Positions 42,475 through 51,010 of a stretch of DNA of 64,000 bases are shown one piece after another. A model generated the notes under the pieces. That model had not been told where the DNA came from. It made no database searches and was given only the letters and a program-made list of their open reading frames with translations. Source of the stretch: Haloarcula limicola (GTDB taxonomy: Archaea > Halobacteriota > Halobacteria > Halobacteriales > Haloarculaceae); contig NZ_WRXM01000005.1 in NCBI RefSeq assembly GCF_010119205.1, forward strand, positions 62,001-126,000. Reading direction: 5' to 3'. The translations under genes were made by a program, and so were the position numbers. Every line of letters begins with the position of its first letter. The first letter of the stretch is position 1.

Positions 42475-45075
42475 GTGCCACAGAAATATGATTCGATAAT
42501 TACCCTGCCCGGTGGTGTCGAAAAATACACAGAGACCCTTCATCGGATGCTCAAATTTGTCGACACCGAATCACCTACTCTCGAGGAATTTGCTGAGTGG
42601 GTCCTCGAGACCTTTTCGCAAATGTCGAGTCGGGACTCTGCAGAGGATAAAAGCCGCCTTCTTCGTCGAATGGGTGCTGTGACGGTAGATAACGAGGAGC
42701 GATTTCAGCTAACTGAGTTAGGCAACCAGTTGTTGAATCAGCCACCGCAGGAAAATAGAGAACTATACTTTGAGACTCTGACAGGCCGGTATATTGGTTT
42801 TAAAACTATATTACAGGCTTTGAAACAACAGCCGGCTTCAGTTGAGAAGCTACAGACTGTCCTCCATGCCGTCCACAACGAAAACTGGGGATCAATCTAC
42901 CAAGCGGAACACCGAGTCAACTGGTTGCGGAGTCTTGGTATAGTTGAGAAAGACCAAGAGACTGTACAGCTCACACGATATGGTCAGGAGATTGCCGAAG
43001 AATATCCTTCACTAGATGTCAACATCGTTGACCTACCTGAATCTGCAATTCAGGCACCTACTAACGGGCCTGACCCACAATCGAATATCGACCTCGACGC
43101 ATTCGAAGACGACGTTACTTACTACTGGGTGAACCAGAGTAATGCCGCCGAGCGTGAGGGCAGTTATCTCCGCTCGAGCGATACATACTATACCCGTGAT
43201 CTAACGAAGCTAACCCCTGGTGACGTACTAATTCACTATTGGGACGGCGGAGTTCGAGCCTATTCGGTCGTCCAAAGCGAGGCATATGAAGTCTCGGGAG
43301 AAGAACTTGAAGGAGTAGACGATGAGGAAACGTACTGGTGTGTCGATATTGACCTCCACTCGCTTGAGCCAATTCGCGATATCGAAACGATTGCGCCTGT
43401 CCTCCGACGAGACGATATCAAGCAGGGTCGAGAAAAATACGCGATTAATGCGACTGGGGTTCAGTCGTGGTATCTCTGCAATCTCACTCCTGCTGCAGCC
43501 CAGTACCTACTTAGTACCTATCCTACTCAACCAGGTGATACGAGCCCAGACGGAGGTCGATACTTCTGGGTGACGGCTAACCCGGATATTTGGGCTCCCG
43601 AGAAAATAGCTGATTCCGACGGAGAGGAGGGTCAGGTCTTCTTTGAAGCGTTCAATTCTCAAGGGAATAAGCGGCGTATCTCCGAGGCGTTTGAGCGCGC
43701 TACTTCGGGTGACGAAGTTGTCTTCTACGAGTCGGCTCCAACTCAAGAAATCGTGGCCCTTGGAACAGTCGTGCAAGGGCTCCACGAAGAAGACGGGACA
43801 GTGGGTATGACAATTGCATATGACCGGGCAGTCAATGGCATCAATTGGAATGACCTGACTGCAGTCGACGATCTCGAGGATTCTGCGCCAATTCGACAGA
43901 ATGCCCGTGGGAGTATCTTCGAACTCGAACAGAGTGAGTACGAGACGATTCTGGCACTCGAACCTGAGCCACCCGACCGAGAAGATATCGAGCAACTCCG
44001 TGAACGACTTACTCTTCCAAGTGTCTCTATCTCGATTCCCGATGGCTTGTATTTCGACGACGAGACACGGCTTACGAGAGAGATTGAAGTTGCACTTGAA
44101 GCTGGCAAACATATTATTTTCACAGGTCCACCAGGGACCGGCAAGACCAAACTCGCCACGCACGTCGCAACCCTCGCAGCCAGGTATGATGCTGTCGACG
44201 ACTATCGATTTACAACTGCCACTGCTGATTGGACTGCCTTCGATACCATCGGAGGATATGTTCCCAATCGAGACACACACGGACAGGAACTACTGTTTGA
44301 ACCCCGCCTTTTTCTCCAGTGTTTCCGAGATGCCACTGGTGTGAAAAATGAGTGGCTTGTTATTGACGAACTGAACCGAGCGGACATAGACAAAGCAATA
44401 GGGCAGTTATTCTCCGTGCTTTCCGGTGACTCGACCGAACTCCCGTACGAACGAGATGCTCCAATAGAGGTTAAATCACTGGCTGCCGATGCAGACGATG
44501 ACGTCCTCGAGACGATCGTCTCGTCTCCAGATACATTCCCCGTGACGCCTGCCTGGCGACTGCTTGCGACAATGAACACCTATGACAAAGCGTCGCTATA
44601 CGAACTTTCCTACGCGTTCATGCGCCGATTTGCATTCATTCACGTTGGCGTTCCTGTCCTCAAAGATGACGATGGCGAACTTCGGACCTCGTTGCTTGCC
44701 CCGTCTCCTGACGAGCCGAACTACGCATCGGCTTGGCTCGACCAGTCGCCTGGTTTGGAACGCCCACTATCGAAATGGAGTACGGAACTAACCGAGGTCT
44801 GGGATCGAGTCAATGAAGAGCGGGCAATCGGGCCAGCGATTGTTCATGATATGGTTCGATATATTGCTAACTACGACGGGCGGGCACAGCCCGAAGAAGC
44901 GTTTACCAGTGCTCTCGTGACCCATGTCTATCCACAGCTGGAAGGTCTCAGGCAAGAGAAACAGAGAACGATAATCGAAGGGCTTTGTAGCAGCGACGTA
45001 CCCGTCGATACGGACCGTCTCTGGTATCAAGCTAGTGACTTCCTCGGGTTACCAGATACCCGAGATACGGAATGA
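42475..45075 (+). CDS. McrB-like AAA+ motor with N-terminal winged helices and two EVE domains
   Basis: An 866-residue GTG-initiated protein. Residues 1-185 form two winged-helix units (second ending VNWLRSLGIVEKDQETVQLTRYG). Residues about 205-340 and 360-500 are EVE/PUA-fold readers of modified bases: YYWVNQSNAAERE...GDVLIHYWDGGVRAY, and RYFWVTANPDIW...GDEVVFYESAP...IVALGTVVQG. An AAA+ domain follows with Walker A TGPPGTGKTKLA (about 550), Walker B LVIDELNRADIDKA (about 628) and the sensor TMNTYDKASL. The DELNRADIDK wording is diagnostic of McrB. Its stop overlaps the McrC gene by ATGA. EVE-McrBC is a known type IV architecture for restricting modified foreign DNA. Confidence 0.9.
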   Translation: MPQKYDSIITLPGGVEKYTETLHRMLKFVDTESPTLEEFAEWVLETFSQMSSRDSAEDKSRLLRRMGAVTVDNEERFQLTELGNQLLNQPPQENRELYFETLTGRYIGFKTILQALKQQPASVEKLQTVLHAVHNENWGSIYQAEHRVNWLRSLGIVEKDQETVQLTRYGQEIAEEYPSLDVNIVDLPESAIQAPTNGPDPQSNIDLDAFEDDVTYYWVNQSNAAEREGSYLRSSDTYYTRDLTKLTPGDVLIHYWDGGVRAYSVVQSEAYEVSGEELEGVDDEETYWCVDIDLHSLEPIRDIETIAPVLRRDDIKQGREKYAINATGVQSWYLCNLTPAAAQYLLSTYPTQPGDTSPDGGRYFWVTANPDIWAPEKIADSDGEEGQVFFEAFNSQGNKRRISEAFERATSGDEVVFYESAPTQEIVALGTVVQGLHEEDGTVGMTIAYDRAVNGINWNDLTAVDDLEDSAPIRQNARGSIFELEQSEYETILALEPEPPDREDIEQLRERLTLPSVSISIPDGLYFDDETRLTREIEVALEAGKHIIFTGPPGTGKTKLATHVATLAARYDAVDDYRFTTATADWTAFDTIGGYVPNRDTHGQELLFEPRLFLQCFRDATGVKNEWLVIDELNRADIDKAIGQLFSVLSGDSTELPYERDAPIEVKSLAADADDDVLETIVSSPDTFPVTPAWRLLATMNTYDKASLYELSYAFMRRFAFIHVGVPVLKDDDGELRTSLLAPSPDEPNYASAWLDQSPGLERPLSKWSTELTEVWDRVNEERAIGPAIVHDMVRYIANYDGRAQPEEAFTSALVTHVYPQLEGLRQEKQRTIIEGLCSSDVPVDTDRLWYQASDFLGLPDTRDTE

Positions 45076-46427
45076 GTGGTGGTTTTTCACGAGATGAACT
45101 TGCGGATGCAGTTCTTGCTGAGTTACTAACGTATCTCCAATCTGGAAGTCTCAATACAGATGTCATTACGGATGCGATCGTTCCTTCGGAGCTCGAGATA
45201 AGCGAGTGGGAGCGATTACAGCGAGTCCACTTCTGTCTCGCCCCACAGATTAGTGAGTTTTGTACGTCGATTTGGGACGATTTGCGGGGGATAAAAACGG
45301 TTACCGACAGAGAACGGAACAAAACTCGTGGCGCAGTTGAGGGACAAGTTGATTGGGGGCAGACGATTCAGACACGAGCTGAGACCGGGTTCAGTGACCG
45401 CTCTACGTTCGTCTGTTCGGCGCCAGTGTCGGAATACGATATTCCTGAAAATCGCGTTTTGAAGCGCCTTCTCTGGGAAGTCGAGCGAACTGTAGACACC
45501 CTTCGAGATGTCGATCAACCATGGCGATATGAACCGTGGAATGAGACTGACCTTGATCGCTTCCAGCGCCGCTATCGCCGTAATATCCATCTCAGTCGAA
45601 TGCCTGACGGTGAAGCCTGTACGGTAACTGGTCGTGACTTTACGGCTGCTCGGCAAGCACGAACCGCGATGTATCGTACAGCTGCTCGCTGGCTTTCTGT
45701 GCTACAAAAGATGCGACGTGAGGAATACGCCGACCCAGACGTGCAGGCTGTTCTCTCTCACTCCCTTGTATTACCGGCTACAGATGCTCGGTTGCTGGAG
45801 CTATTTACCACGTTCAAACTGGTCAAAGCACTTCAAGAGATTGTTCCTGGTCTCACACTACAACCAATCGAGAGCGGTGACTCGCCTGTTGCTCGATTGG
45901 CTAATGACGAGACTGCTGTCTGGATAGATGTCTACCACGACCAAACCGGCACTCTGTCATTTCATGAACCACTGCCTGATGGGGTTGAATCATCGCTACC
46001 GGCTGATCCGGGCTATTTCCGAGACTATGTCGCATCCCAAACCGCATATAAGCGCGTCGCTGGCCGGATGAGTGATTCAAGTCCCCGTTTGGCACTGTAT
46101 CGCGGTCGACCCGATATCGTCGTCGAGATTCGCACGAGTCAGGATAGTCAACCCACTGCCGTTCTCCTAGGCGAAGTCAAACAGACAACCCGTCAAGAGA
46201 CGTTTCGTGAAGGGCTCAAAGAGCTAATCGAGTATTGGCATCACGGCCAGTCAGCGAATCGCCGCTTAGCATCCCCTGGCGAACCAGTTACGCTTGGATT
46301 TGTCACAACCAATGGTCTCGGGGCGCGACAGAGCGCCGGCCCCTGTTTCCATGTTGATGCTGCGGGGAGCTTTCAACAGGTTCTAGAGACGCTATTTGCA
46401 CGAAGTATATTCCCCAGTATATCCTGA
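45072..46427 (+). CDS. McrC-like PD-(D/E)XK nuclease subunit
   Basis: A 451-residue protein translationally coupled to the McrB-like gene. The N-terminal 240 residues are a helical stalk-like region of the McrC type. The C-terminal domain shows GRPDIVVEIRTS (acid, about residue 345) and AVLLGEVKQTT (E-x-K, about 366), an intact PD-(D/E)XK site, then an HHGQSANRRLA helix. It supplies the cleavage for the EVE-McrB translocase. It is long for McrC and lacks the usual zinc site. No third gene follows; the next unit is on the other strand. Confidence 0.85.
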   Translation: MSGGFSRDELADAVLAELLTYLQSGSLNTDVITDAIVPSELEISEWERLQRVHFCLAPQISEFCTSIWDDLRGIKTVTDRERNKTRGAVEGQVDWGQTIQTRAETGFSDRSTFVCSAPVSEYDIPENRVLKRLLWEVERTVDTLRDVDQPWRYEPWNETDLDRFQRRYRRNIHLSRMPDGEACTVTGRDFTAARQARTAMYRTAARWLSVLQKMRREEYADPDVQAVLSHSLVLPATDARLLELFTTFKLVKALQEIVPGLTLQPIESGDSPVARLANDETAVWIDVYHDQTGTLSFHEPLPDGVESSLPADPGYFRDYVASQTAYKRVAGRMSDSSPRLALYRGRPDIVVEIRTSQDSQPTAVLLGEVKQTTRQETFREGLKELIEYWHHGQSANRRLASPGEPVTLGFVTTNGLGARQSAGPCFHVDAAGSFQQVLETLFARSIFPSIS

Positions 46428-46537
46428 TTTTCTGACTTGTGTATGTGAATAAAGGCTCTTCTGCCCCCACTGGTTTTGCATCCGCAGGCAGTTCGGCCGC
46501 GGTACTAAGTATCGATTGCCATTTTGAACTGTAATTT

Positions 46538-46945
46538 TTACGCCTCGAGGACCGAGCCGGTTTCGATGTTGACACCGAGGTTATTACCGATCCGCGGGAC
46601 GATATAGATGACCGCGTTACTGGCGAGCGCGAATTCGATGCTCTGTGTCGCAGCGTCCATCTCTTTCAGAGAGATGTCGATATCAAGAGCCAGCGCATTG
46701 ACGGCCGGATCAGTCCGGAGCCGGTCGCGGGCGTAGAGCAGGAGATCGAGTACTGCCTCCTGTTGGTCGAGATCCTCGTCCGAACCGACAAGCGCACCTA
46801 AATCGACTGTCTCTGGAATCGAACTCAGCATTTCACCGTCGTCGTTCTCAGCAGCGGTCTGCAGTGCGTCGAAGGTTTTGTATGGGACTATCAGATAGAT
46901 GAGAAATCGCGAGTGGGCGAGTTCGCCGAGGAGACGGTCGTGCAT
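46538..46945 (-). CDS. unknown 135-aa protein
   Basis: A 135-residue acidic protein. The N-terminal 25 residues are amphipathic with a hydrophobic run (HSRFLIYLIVPYKTFDAL), a helix-rich middle follows, and the last 50 residues end with an IYIVPRIGNNLG strand. No motif recognised. It has a single-gene transcription unit, opposite to McrBC, with an intergenic gap of about 110 bases. It might regulate or counteract the neighbouring system, but there is no evidence for that. Confidence 0.5.
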   Translation of the reverse strand: MHDRLLGELAHSRFLIYLIVPYKTFDALQTAAENDDGEMLSSIPETVDLGALVGSDEDLDQQEAVLDLLLYARDRLRTDPAVNALALDIDISLKEMDAATQSIEFALASNAVIYIVPRIGNNLGVNIETGSVLEA

Positions 46946-47038
46946 GATAGCGACCGTTCTACCTATTAATAACCTACTTTTCTGCGACTGCTGAGTCGGC
47001 GCCCATGTATGGGTTTGTCTGCGTGACTAGCATGTATT

Positions 47039-47356
47039 GTCGAAACCGATCGTTCGTCCGCTGATCGAGATGATCTGGCCGGCCTCCTGCCGGAGCAGAG
47101 TCTGCTCTCGCTCGAAGCGTATCTGGATATGCAGCGAGCGATCGGGAACGAAACCCGGTTTCGGATTCTCTATTTTCTCACCGAACAGGGAGCACAGAGT
47201 GCGAAAGAGCTTGCACAGGAACTCGACCTTCCGTCGAACACGCTGCATTATCATCTTGAGTTACAAGCGATGCGCCCGTTCGGCGGTACCTGGGCTACAT
47301 GCAATAGGGAGAGCGTGGGCTACTGTTCAATTCGCAGGACTCGACGAGGTGGATAG
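47039..47356 (+). pseudogene. decayed ArsR-type HTH regulator
   Basis: The frame reads LLPEQSLLSLEAYLDMQRAIG followed by RFRILYFLTEQG, an HTH SAKELAQELDLPSNTLHYHL and then departs from the family after HLEL. From that point the homologous sequence seems to continue in another frame (IGRAWATVQFAGLDEVDS at about 47300-47355). There is no ATG upstream in the main frame. So both ends are damaged: a frameshift or deletion at about 47260 and a lost start. Intact relatives in haloarchaea are about 110 residues and act as ArsR-like regulators. Confidence 0.6.
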
Positions 47357-47652
47357 CTGACCGTGGCGCTCTCGTCAGCCTCGTCTCGGCACCGTACCCA
47401 ACCACTCTCATCGATATTGATCAAATCGTACTCCTCGCTGGAGACCGAGCTATCGTCAGGATCGACGAGATATACGGTCCCTGCCTGTCCGGATTTGGAA
47501 TTGACCCAGGAATCAAGCGACGTCTCGACCGATGGCGGCCCGCCGGTGGTTTGACTCACTGGCAGTCCGGCATCGTAGGCGATCACAGCTGTCAGCTCGT
47601 CCAGCTGCTCTTGGATCGTCGCTAGGTCGTCAGAATCATCAGTGGACGCCAT
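47320..47652 (-). CDS. acidic 110-aa protein of unknown function
   Basis: A 110-residue protein with a short helical N-terminus (DLATIQEQLDELTAVIAYDAG), a Gly/Ser/Pro linker and a beta C-terminal part (AGTVYLVDPDD...YDLINIDESGWVRC). No zinc motif and no family recognised. Its end overlaps the decayed HTH gene by about 35 bases on the other strand. Moderate support: good ATG and coherent sequence. Confidence 0.5.
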   Translation of the reverse strand: MASTDDSDDLATIQEQLDELTAVIAYDAGLPVSQTTGGPPSVETSLDSWVNSKSGQAGTVYLVDPDDSSVSSEEYDLINIDESGWVRCRDEADESATVSYPPRRVLRIEQ

Positions 47653-47765
47653 ACCAGTGTTACTGTCATGGGGACGCGTAGCTCTTTCTGTAGCTGGATC
47701 TGGTGAGGTACTGATAGTTCTCTATGAGTCACTAGCACAATCGACAGCTCACAAAAAACAACGAG

Positions 47766-48329
47766 TTATTCCGCGACGAGGCGGGTCTCGAGGGGAACCT
47801 CGTTCATGATTACGTCCATTAGCGGCGAGGTTGCTTCGACGCGCTCGCGGAGTTCCGAGAGTTCGTCCTCGCTTGCATCGGCGGTCACGTAGGTCGTGCA
47901 GGTAATCGACTCGTAGCCGGGGCGGACGTCCTCGGAGATACCGAGGAAGCCGCGGAGGTCGACGTCGCCGCTCATCTCGAATCGGAGCTCCTCGAGTTCG
48001 ATGCCCATGTGTGCAGCGTTGGCCGCGTAGCCGACACTCAGACAGGACCCGAGTGCACCGAGGAGTAGCTCGACGGCGTTTGGCCCGGTGCGCTCGCCGA
48101 GAATCTGTTCGGGTTCGTCGCCCTGCAGCGTGAATTCCTGGGTGTGGATTGTCTCGCCCGCTTGGTCGAACTCGTCGATCGTCGTCACGGATTTGAGTGC
48201 GTCCTGCCACGTTGTTTCGGCCCGGAAAGTGAATCGTCCGACCTCGGAGTCGTCACTGATCGTTTCGACCGCACCTTCGAGTGCGGAAACGTCGACGCCG
48301 TTGACGCTTGTCGGTTCGGTGGTTGCCAT
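47766..48329 (-). CDS. OsmC-family peroxiredoxin
   Basis: A 187-residue OsmC/Ohr-fold protein. Family signatures are GPNAVELLLGALGSCLSVGYAANAAHMG, with the cysteine in GSCLSVG, and the C-terminal SPLMDVIMNEVPLETRL. The second catalytic cysteine is ITCTTYV. These enzymes reduce organic hydroperoxides with thiols. Here the first Cys is in the helix and the second in the beta strand, as expected. High GC and codon use indicate an established haloarchaeal gene. It is a single-gene unit with its own promoter in the following 180 bases. Confidence 0.9.
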   Translation of the reverse strand: MATTEPTSVNGVDVSALEGAVETISDDSEVGRFTFRAETTWQDALKSVTTIDEFDQAGETIHTQEFTLQGDEPEQILGERTGPNAVELLLGALGSCLSVGYAANAAHMGIELEELRFEMSGDVDLRGFLGISEDVRPGYESITCTTYVTADASEDELSELRERVEATSPLMDVIMNEVPLETRLVAE

Positions 48330-48512
48330 CTGGGATCACCGCTACTAGGGACGACTGGTGATAGCATAATCACATATCTATGTCTACTGCCCTGTTTTGT
48401 ACTGATATCTGCAGGATAATCGCTGCGTAGTCAGCCACAGTGGTCAGTACAAAGGGAAATCCTGCCCCGTACCGACAGGCAATGTGTTGAAGTCGATTGG
48501 CCGGCTGGGTAG

Positions 48513-49130
48513 TTATTCCTCGGTGACGATGACCGCGCCGCGCATCCCGAACTCGTTGTAGACTAGCTTCCCTTCGAAGTTCTCTACCTTTTCCGGTGCC
48601 CCGTGGGGCGTGCAGTAGTAGAGGTAGGTTCCCGGCTCCTCAAAGGTGTACGAGAAGTCGTCGTCGCCCGGGTAGCGGTATCCGCTATCGAATAGGCCGA
48701 CGTCCAGTGACACCACGTCGTGGGGAATCGGGAGGAAAGCTTCGGGCCACGTCCAGACGACCTCTGTGCCAGGCGAGACCTTGATGGCCATGGGGGCGAA
48801 CGCGACCGGCGCTTCTTCGAACGGAAAGTCCGGAATCTCGACGTTCGTCATTGCACCAGTCACTACTTCGACGGTGTCCTGCTCGGTCATATCGACGACA
48901 CCATCAGCCCAGATCGGCGAGGGCTTGTACAGGGCTCGCTCGTTGAGGAAGGCGCCGATGCCGTTCCCGTTGCCGAAGTTGTTCCCCTTCCGTTCGGGCT
49001 TGGCTGCTGCACCGACGCCAACGGTCGAGAGGAAGGCGAGCGCCCCAGCGGTTTTCAAGACATTGCGGCGGCTGGTCGGACGAGAGTCTGGTGACTGCAT
49101 AGGATTACGACCGCTTTGGTCGCTACTCAT
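48513..49130 (-). CDS. Tat-exported halocyanin/plastocyanin-like copper protein
   Basis: A 205-residue protein. The N-terminus has a twin-arginine signal (TSRRNVLKTAGALAFLSTVGVG) without a clear lipobox, so it is secreted or cell-surface rather than a lipoprotein. The mature part is a blue-copper cupredoxin: first histidine in LPIPHDVVSL and the later CTPHGAPEK...GMRGAV, giving Cys, His and Met ligands. Haloarchaeal proteins of this type carry electrons at the cell surface. The ATG at 49130 precedes an alternative internal ATG at 49100; either keeps the signal. It stands alone, unlike many halocyanins that are in respiratory operons. Confidence 0.9.
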   Translation of the reverse strand: MSSDQSGRNPMQSPDSRPTSRRNVLKTAGALAFLSTVGVGAAAKPERKGNNFGNGNGIGAFLNERALYKPSPIWADGVVDMTEQDTVEVVTGAMTNVEIPDFPFEEAPVAFAPMAIKVSPGTEVVWTWPEAFLPIPHDVVSLDVGLFDSGYRYPGDDDFSYTFEEPGTYLYYCTPHGAPEKVENFEGKLVYNEFGMRGAVIVTEE

Positions 49131-49434
49131 TAGTGGTCTTGTATGTAGATAAATACGTCTGTGACACCAGATAGCTCATCGTCGGTCTCAGTGTGGTCAT
49201 GACGGCGGTGAGTGTAACGGTTGTGTACTGGCCGCTGACTTGGTGGTTGTGAGCGACAGTTCTCTGGAGGTTCTGGTGTCCGCTTGCCTCGTTCTGTCAG
49301 TACCGTCCTCACTAACTCACTCGTAACAGTGGATGGTCGGTGGTGCTCTCAGCGATAGCATGCGTATCTTTACCACACAGAAGGGCGTAGTTGCGACGTA
49401 GCCAGCAGTGCGACACCGGTTACCGGAGACACCA
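49131..49434. other. intergenic, no gene seen
   Basis: About 300 bases between the halocyanin gene (5' side) and the small zinc protein. AT patches near 49140-49160 and 49360-49375 (GTATCTTTACCAC) may serve as promoters for the two genes. No frame shows a domain. Confidence 0.4.
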
Positions 49435-49563
49435 ATGCCAAAGGCAGCATGTGCAGACTGTGGCCGTGAGTTTGCGTACGATACAGACCGAGAGACGCCG
49501 CGTGCACCGCTGCGGTTCTGTCAGTACTGTGGTGCTGAACTGCCACCACGAGAGGAGTGGTGA
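49435..49563 (+). CDS. 42-aa zinc-ribbon protein
   Basis: A 42-residue protein with the pair CADCG near the start and CQYCG near the end, 19 residues apart, a typical rubredoxin-like zinc ribbon. ATG at 49435, TGA at 49561-49563. Such one-domain proteins are abundant in haloarchaea and of unknown function. It lies on the strand opposite to its neighbours. Support is the motif spacing and the good start. Confidence 0.58.
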   Translation: MPKAACADCGREFAYDTDRETPRAPLRFCQYCGAELPPREEW

Positions 49564-49673
49564 CCAGCACTCGCGTTTGGAGTGCTCCTAATGCGTGCTC
49601 TCATGGTCTGAAATCGAGAGCGCGACACTCTCCCTTCTGGCGCGGACAACCACCCCACGCGAGACCGCGTCCC

Positions 49674-50108
49674 CTATTCGCTCCAGAGAGTCGTGATCCG
49701 GTCTTCGATCTCGTCGAGGACGAGCGCAACGACATCACGATGGTCGTCCGGCCACGATGCGTCTTCGCCAGGCGTCGGGGCGGTGGGTGGAGGATGGAAG
49801 TGGTCTCGGGTATTGTGCGGATTCGGGTGCCGGTCCCACCGGCACTCCCACGCGTGGTCCGAATGCTGCTCTCGATAGTGGAGTTTGCAGTCGTCGTTCG
49901 TGTACCAACGGACCGTCAGCTGCGCCTCGTCGACGGCTGCTGGGTAGTACGACGGGGCAAAGACGACGAGGAGTGCCAGATGGCCGCTGGCGTCCGTGAC
50001 GGTCGCTCGGGAGACCTGCCTCGTCGCTTGGAGCCGTGACTGGAGGAACTTGAGGATGGGGCGATCGATTGGGGCAGGGCTCCCACCATCATCTGTCGGT
50101 GGCACCAT
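49674..50108 (-). CDS. TumE-like toxin (DUF6516-type)
   Basis: A 144-residue protein. The central LTVRWYTNDDCKLHYREQ and later CRWDRHPNPHNTRDHFH follow the family pattern of TumE toxins: strand, Y-R-x-H-Y, then an aromatic/His-rich W-D-x-x-P-H...H-x-H turn. TumE is the toxin of the TumE-TumA toxin-antitoxin type; its activity is not well established. Here it is the second gene of a pair, eight bases after the HTH protein. A haloarchaeal version of such a pair with an HTH antitoxin is plausible. Confidence 0.65.
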   Translation of the reverse strand: MVPPTDDGGSPAPIDRPILKFLQSRLQATRQVSRATVTDASGHLALLVVFAPSYYPAAVDEAQLTVRWYTNDDCKLHYREQHSDHAWECRWDRHPNPHNTRDHFHPPPTAPTPGEDASWPDDHRDVVALVLDEIEDRITTLWSE

Positions 50109-50116
50109 CGAACGGG

Positions 50117-50650
50117 CTATCCGGACGCCTGTTCGCGCTCGCCATCCGTGAGTTGCTGGCGCGCGCGTTCGTAGCGGTCACGCTCCTCGCGGGCGGTCGC
50201 CCAGTCGCCGAGGTCGCTGTAGATGGCGTCGATGGTCCGCTCGTCGCTGTCCTCCGCAGCGGCGACGGCGTCGACTGCGGCTGGTGAAGCGGCGTCGTAT
50301 GTCGTCTCGTACTCGGTGATGCGCGTCGTCAGCTCACGAACGTGATCCTGCAGGTCCTCGACGGACTGGTCGGCTGCGAGCTGGTTGATGCGTCGCCACT
50401 CAAAATACGCGTCATTCCGTTCGTAGGTGGCTGGATGGCCATCGTATCGAGTAACGATTCCCAACTCGTCGAACCAGCCAAGGTACTTCCGGGCGGTCTT
50501 GGGGTCACAGTCGGCGCTGTCGGCGATCGCGCTCGCCGTCGTCGGCTCTCGGGTCTGCAGGATGGTGCCGTAGATGCGTTGTTCGACGTCGTCGCCACTG
50601 AACGCATTCTCGAAGGGGGGCGGCCCATCGGCGGCGTCTGTCTCGGCCAT
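50117..50650 (-). CDS. winged-HTH partner of the TumE-like gene
   Basis: A 177-residue protein. Residues about 25-70 are a winged helix (PTTASAIADSADCDPKTARKYLGWFDELGIV) followed by YDGHPATYERNDAYFEWRRINQL. The C-terminus is a helical, highly charged tail. This is the type of HTH-plus-coiled-coil protein I associate with DUF7342 in haloarchaea. It is the first gene of the pair and should repress it, acting as antitoxin or autoregulator. The pair has its own promoter region to the right. Confidence 0.7.
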   Translation of the reverse strand: MAETDAADGPPPFENAFSGDDVEQRIYGTILQTREPTTASAIADSADCDPKTARKYLGWFDELGIVTRYDGHPATYERNDAYFEWRRINQLAADQSVEDLQDHVRELTTRITEYETTYDAASPAAVDAVAAAEDSDERTIDAIYSDLGDWATAREERDRYERARQQLTDGEREQASG

Positions 50651-50837
50651 ATTCGGGATTGCAGGGTGAGAGATATAGTTCTTACTTCGGGGAATAGTTT
50701 CCTGATACAGGTGCAGCGGTCAGCACTGCGGCGAGCAGCAGAGTTTAGCAAGCCTACGATGCCTGTCTGCACCAGCTGCGCAACGGCGATCGGGTCGGCA
50801 ACACCTCTCGTCTGCAGTGAAGTCTCGAACAGACATA

Positions 50838-50926
50838 CACCTCGTTTTCAGTGAAAGCAGAAGACGACGATATCGTTTCGAGTTGGGCGAAGTACCAGCT
50901 CTAGACGCCTCATTGTCAGTGAAAGC
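50838..50926 (-). repeat. pair of imperfect 21-base direct repeats, ORB-like
   Basis: The copies are at 50838-50858 and 50906-50926, 68 bases apart start to start. On the minus strand both have GCTTTCACTGA at the 5' end; 18 of 21 positions agree. Haloarchaeal origin recognition boxes have a core close to TTCCA(C/G)TGGAAAC plus a G-rich tail; the match here is partial and no Orc1/Cdc6 gene is near. Their purpose is open. Confidence 0.35.
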
Positions 50927-50989
50927 GACACCTGAACTTCGTATAACCAAGTTCAGCAAGACCGGAAGCAAGAGTTACTGATAATAATG

Positions 50990-51010
50990 ATCTGTATACA
51001 GTATACAGAT
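50990..51010. promoter_or_regulatory. 21-base palindrome, second copy
   Basis: Arms ATCTGTATAC and GTATACAGAT around a central A, perfect over ten bases per arm. It matches the palindrome at 41008-41028 at all positions but the centre. The sequence just downstream (ACAAGATACA) adds another GATAC like that of the parA region. It is inferred to be a binding site for a dimer. Confidence 0.6.
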
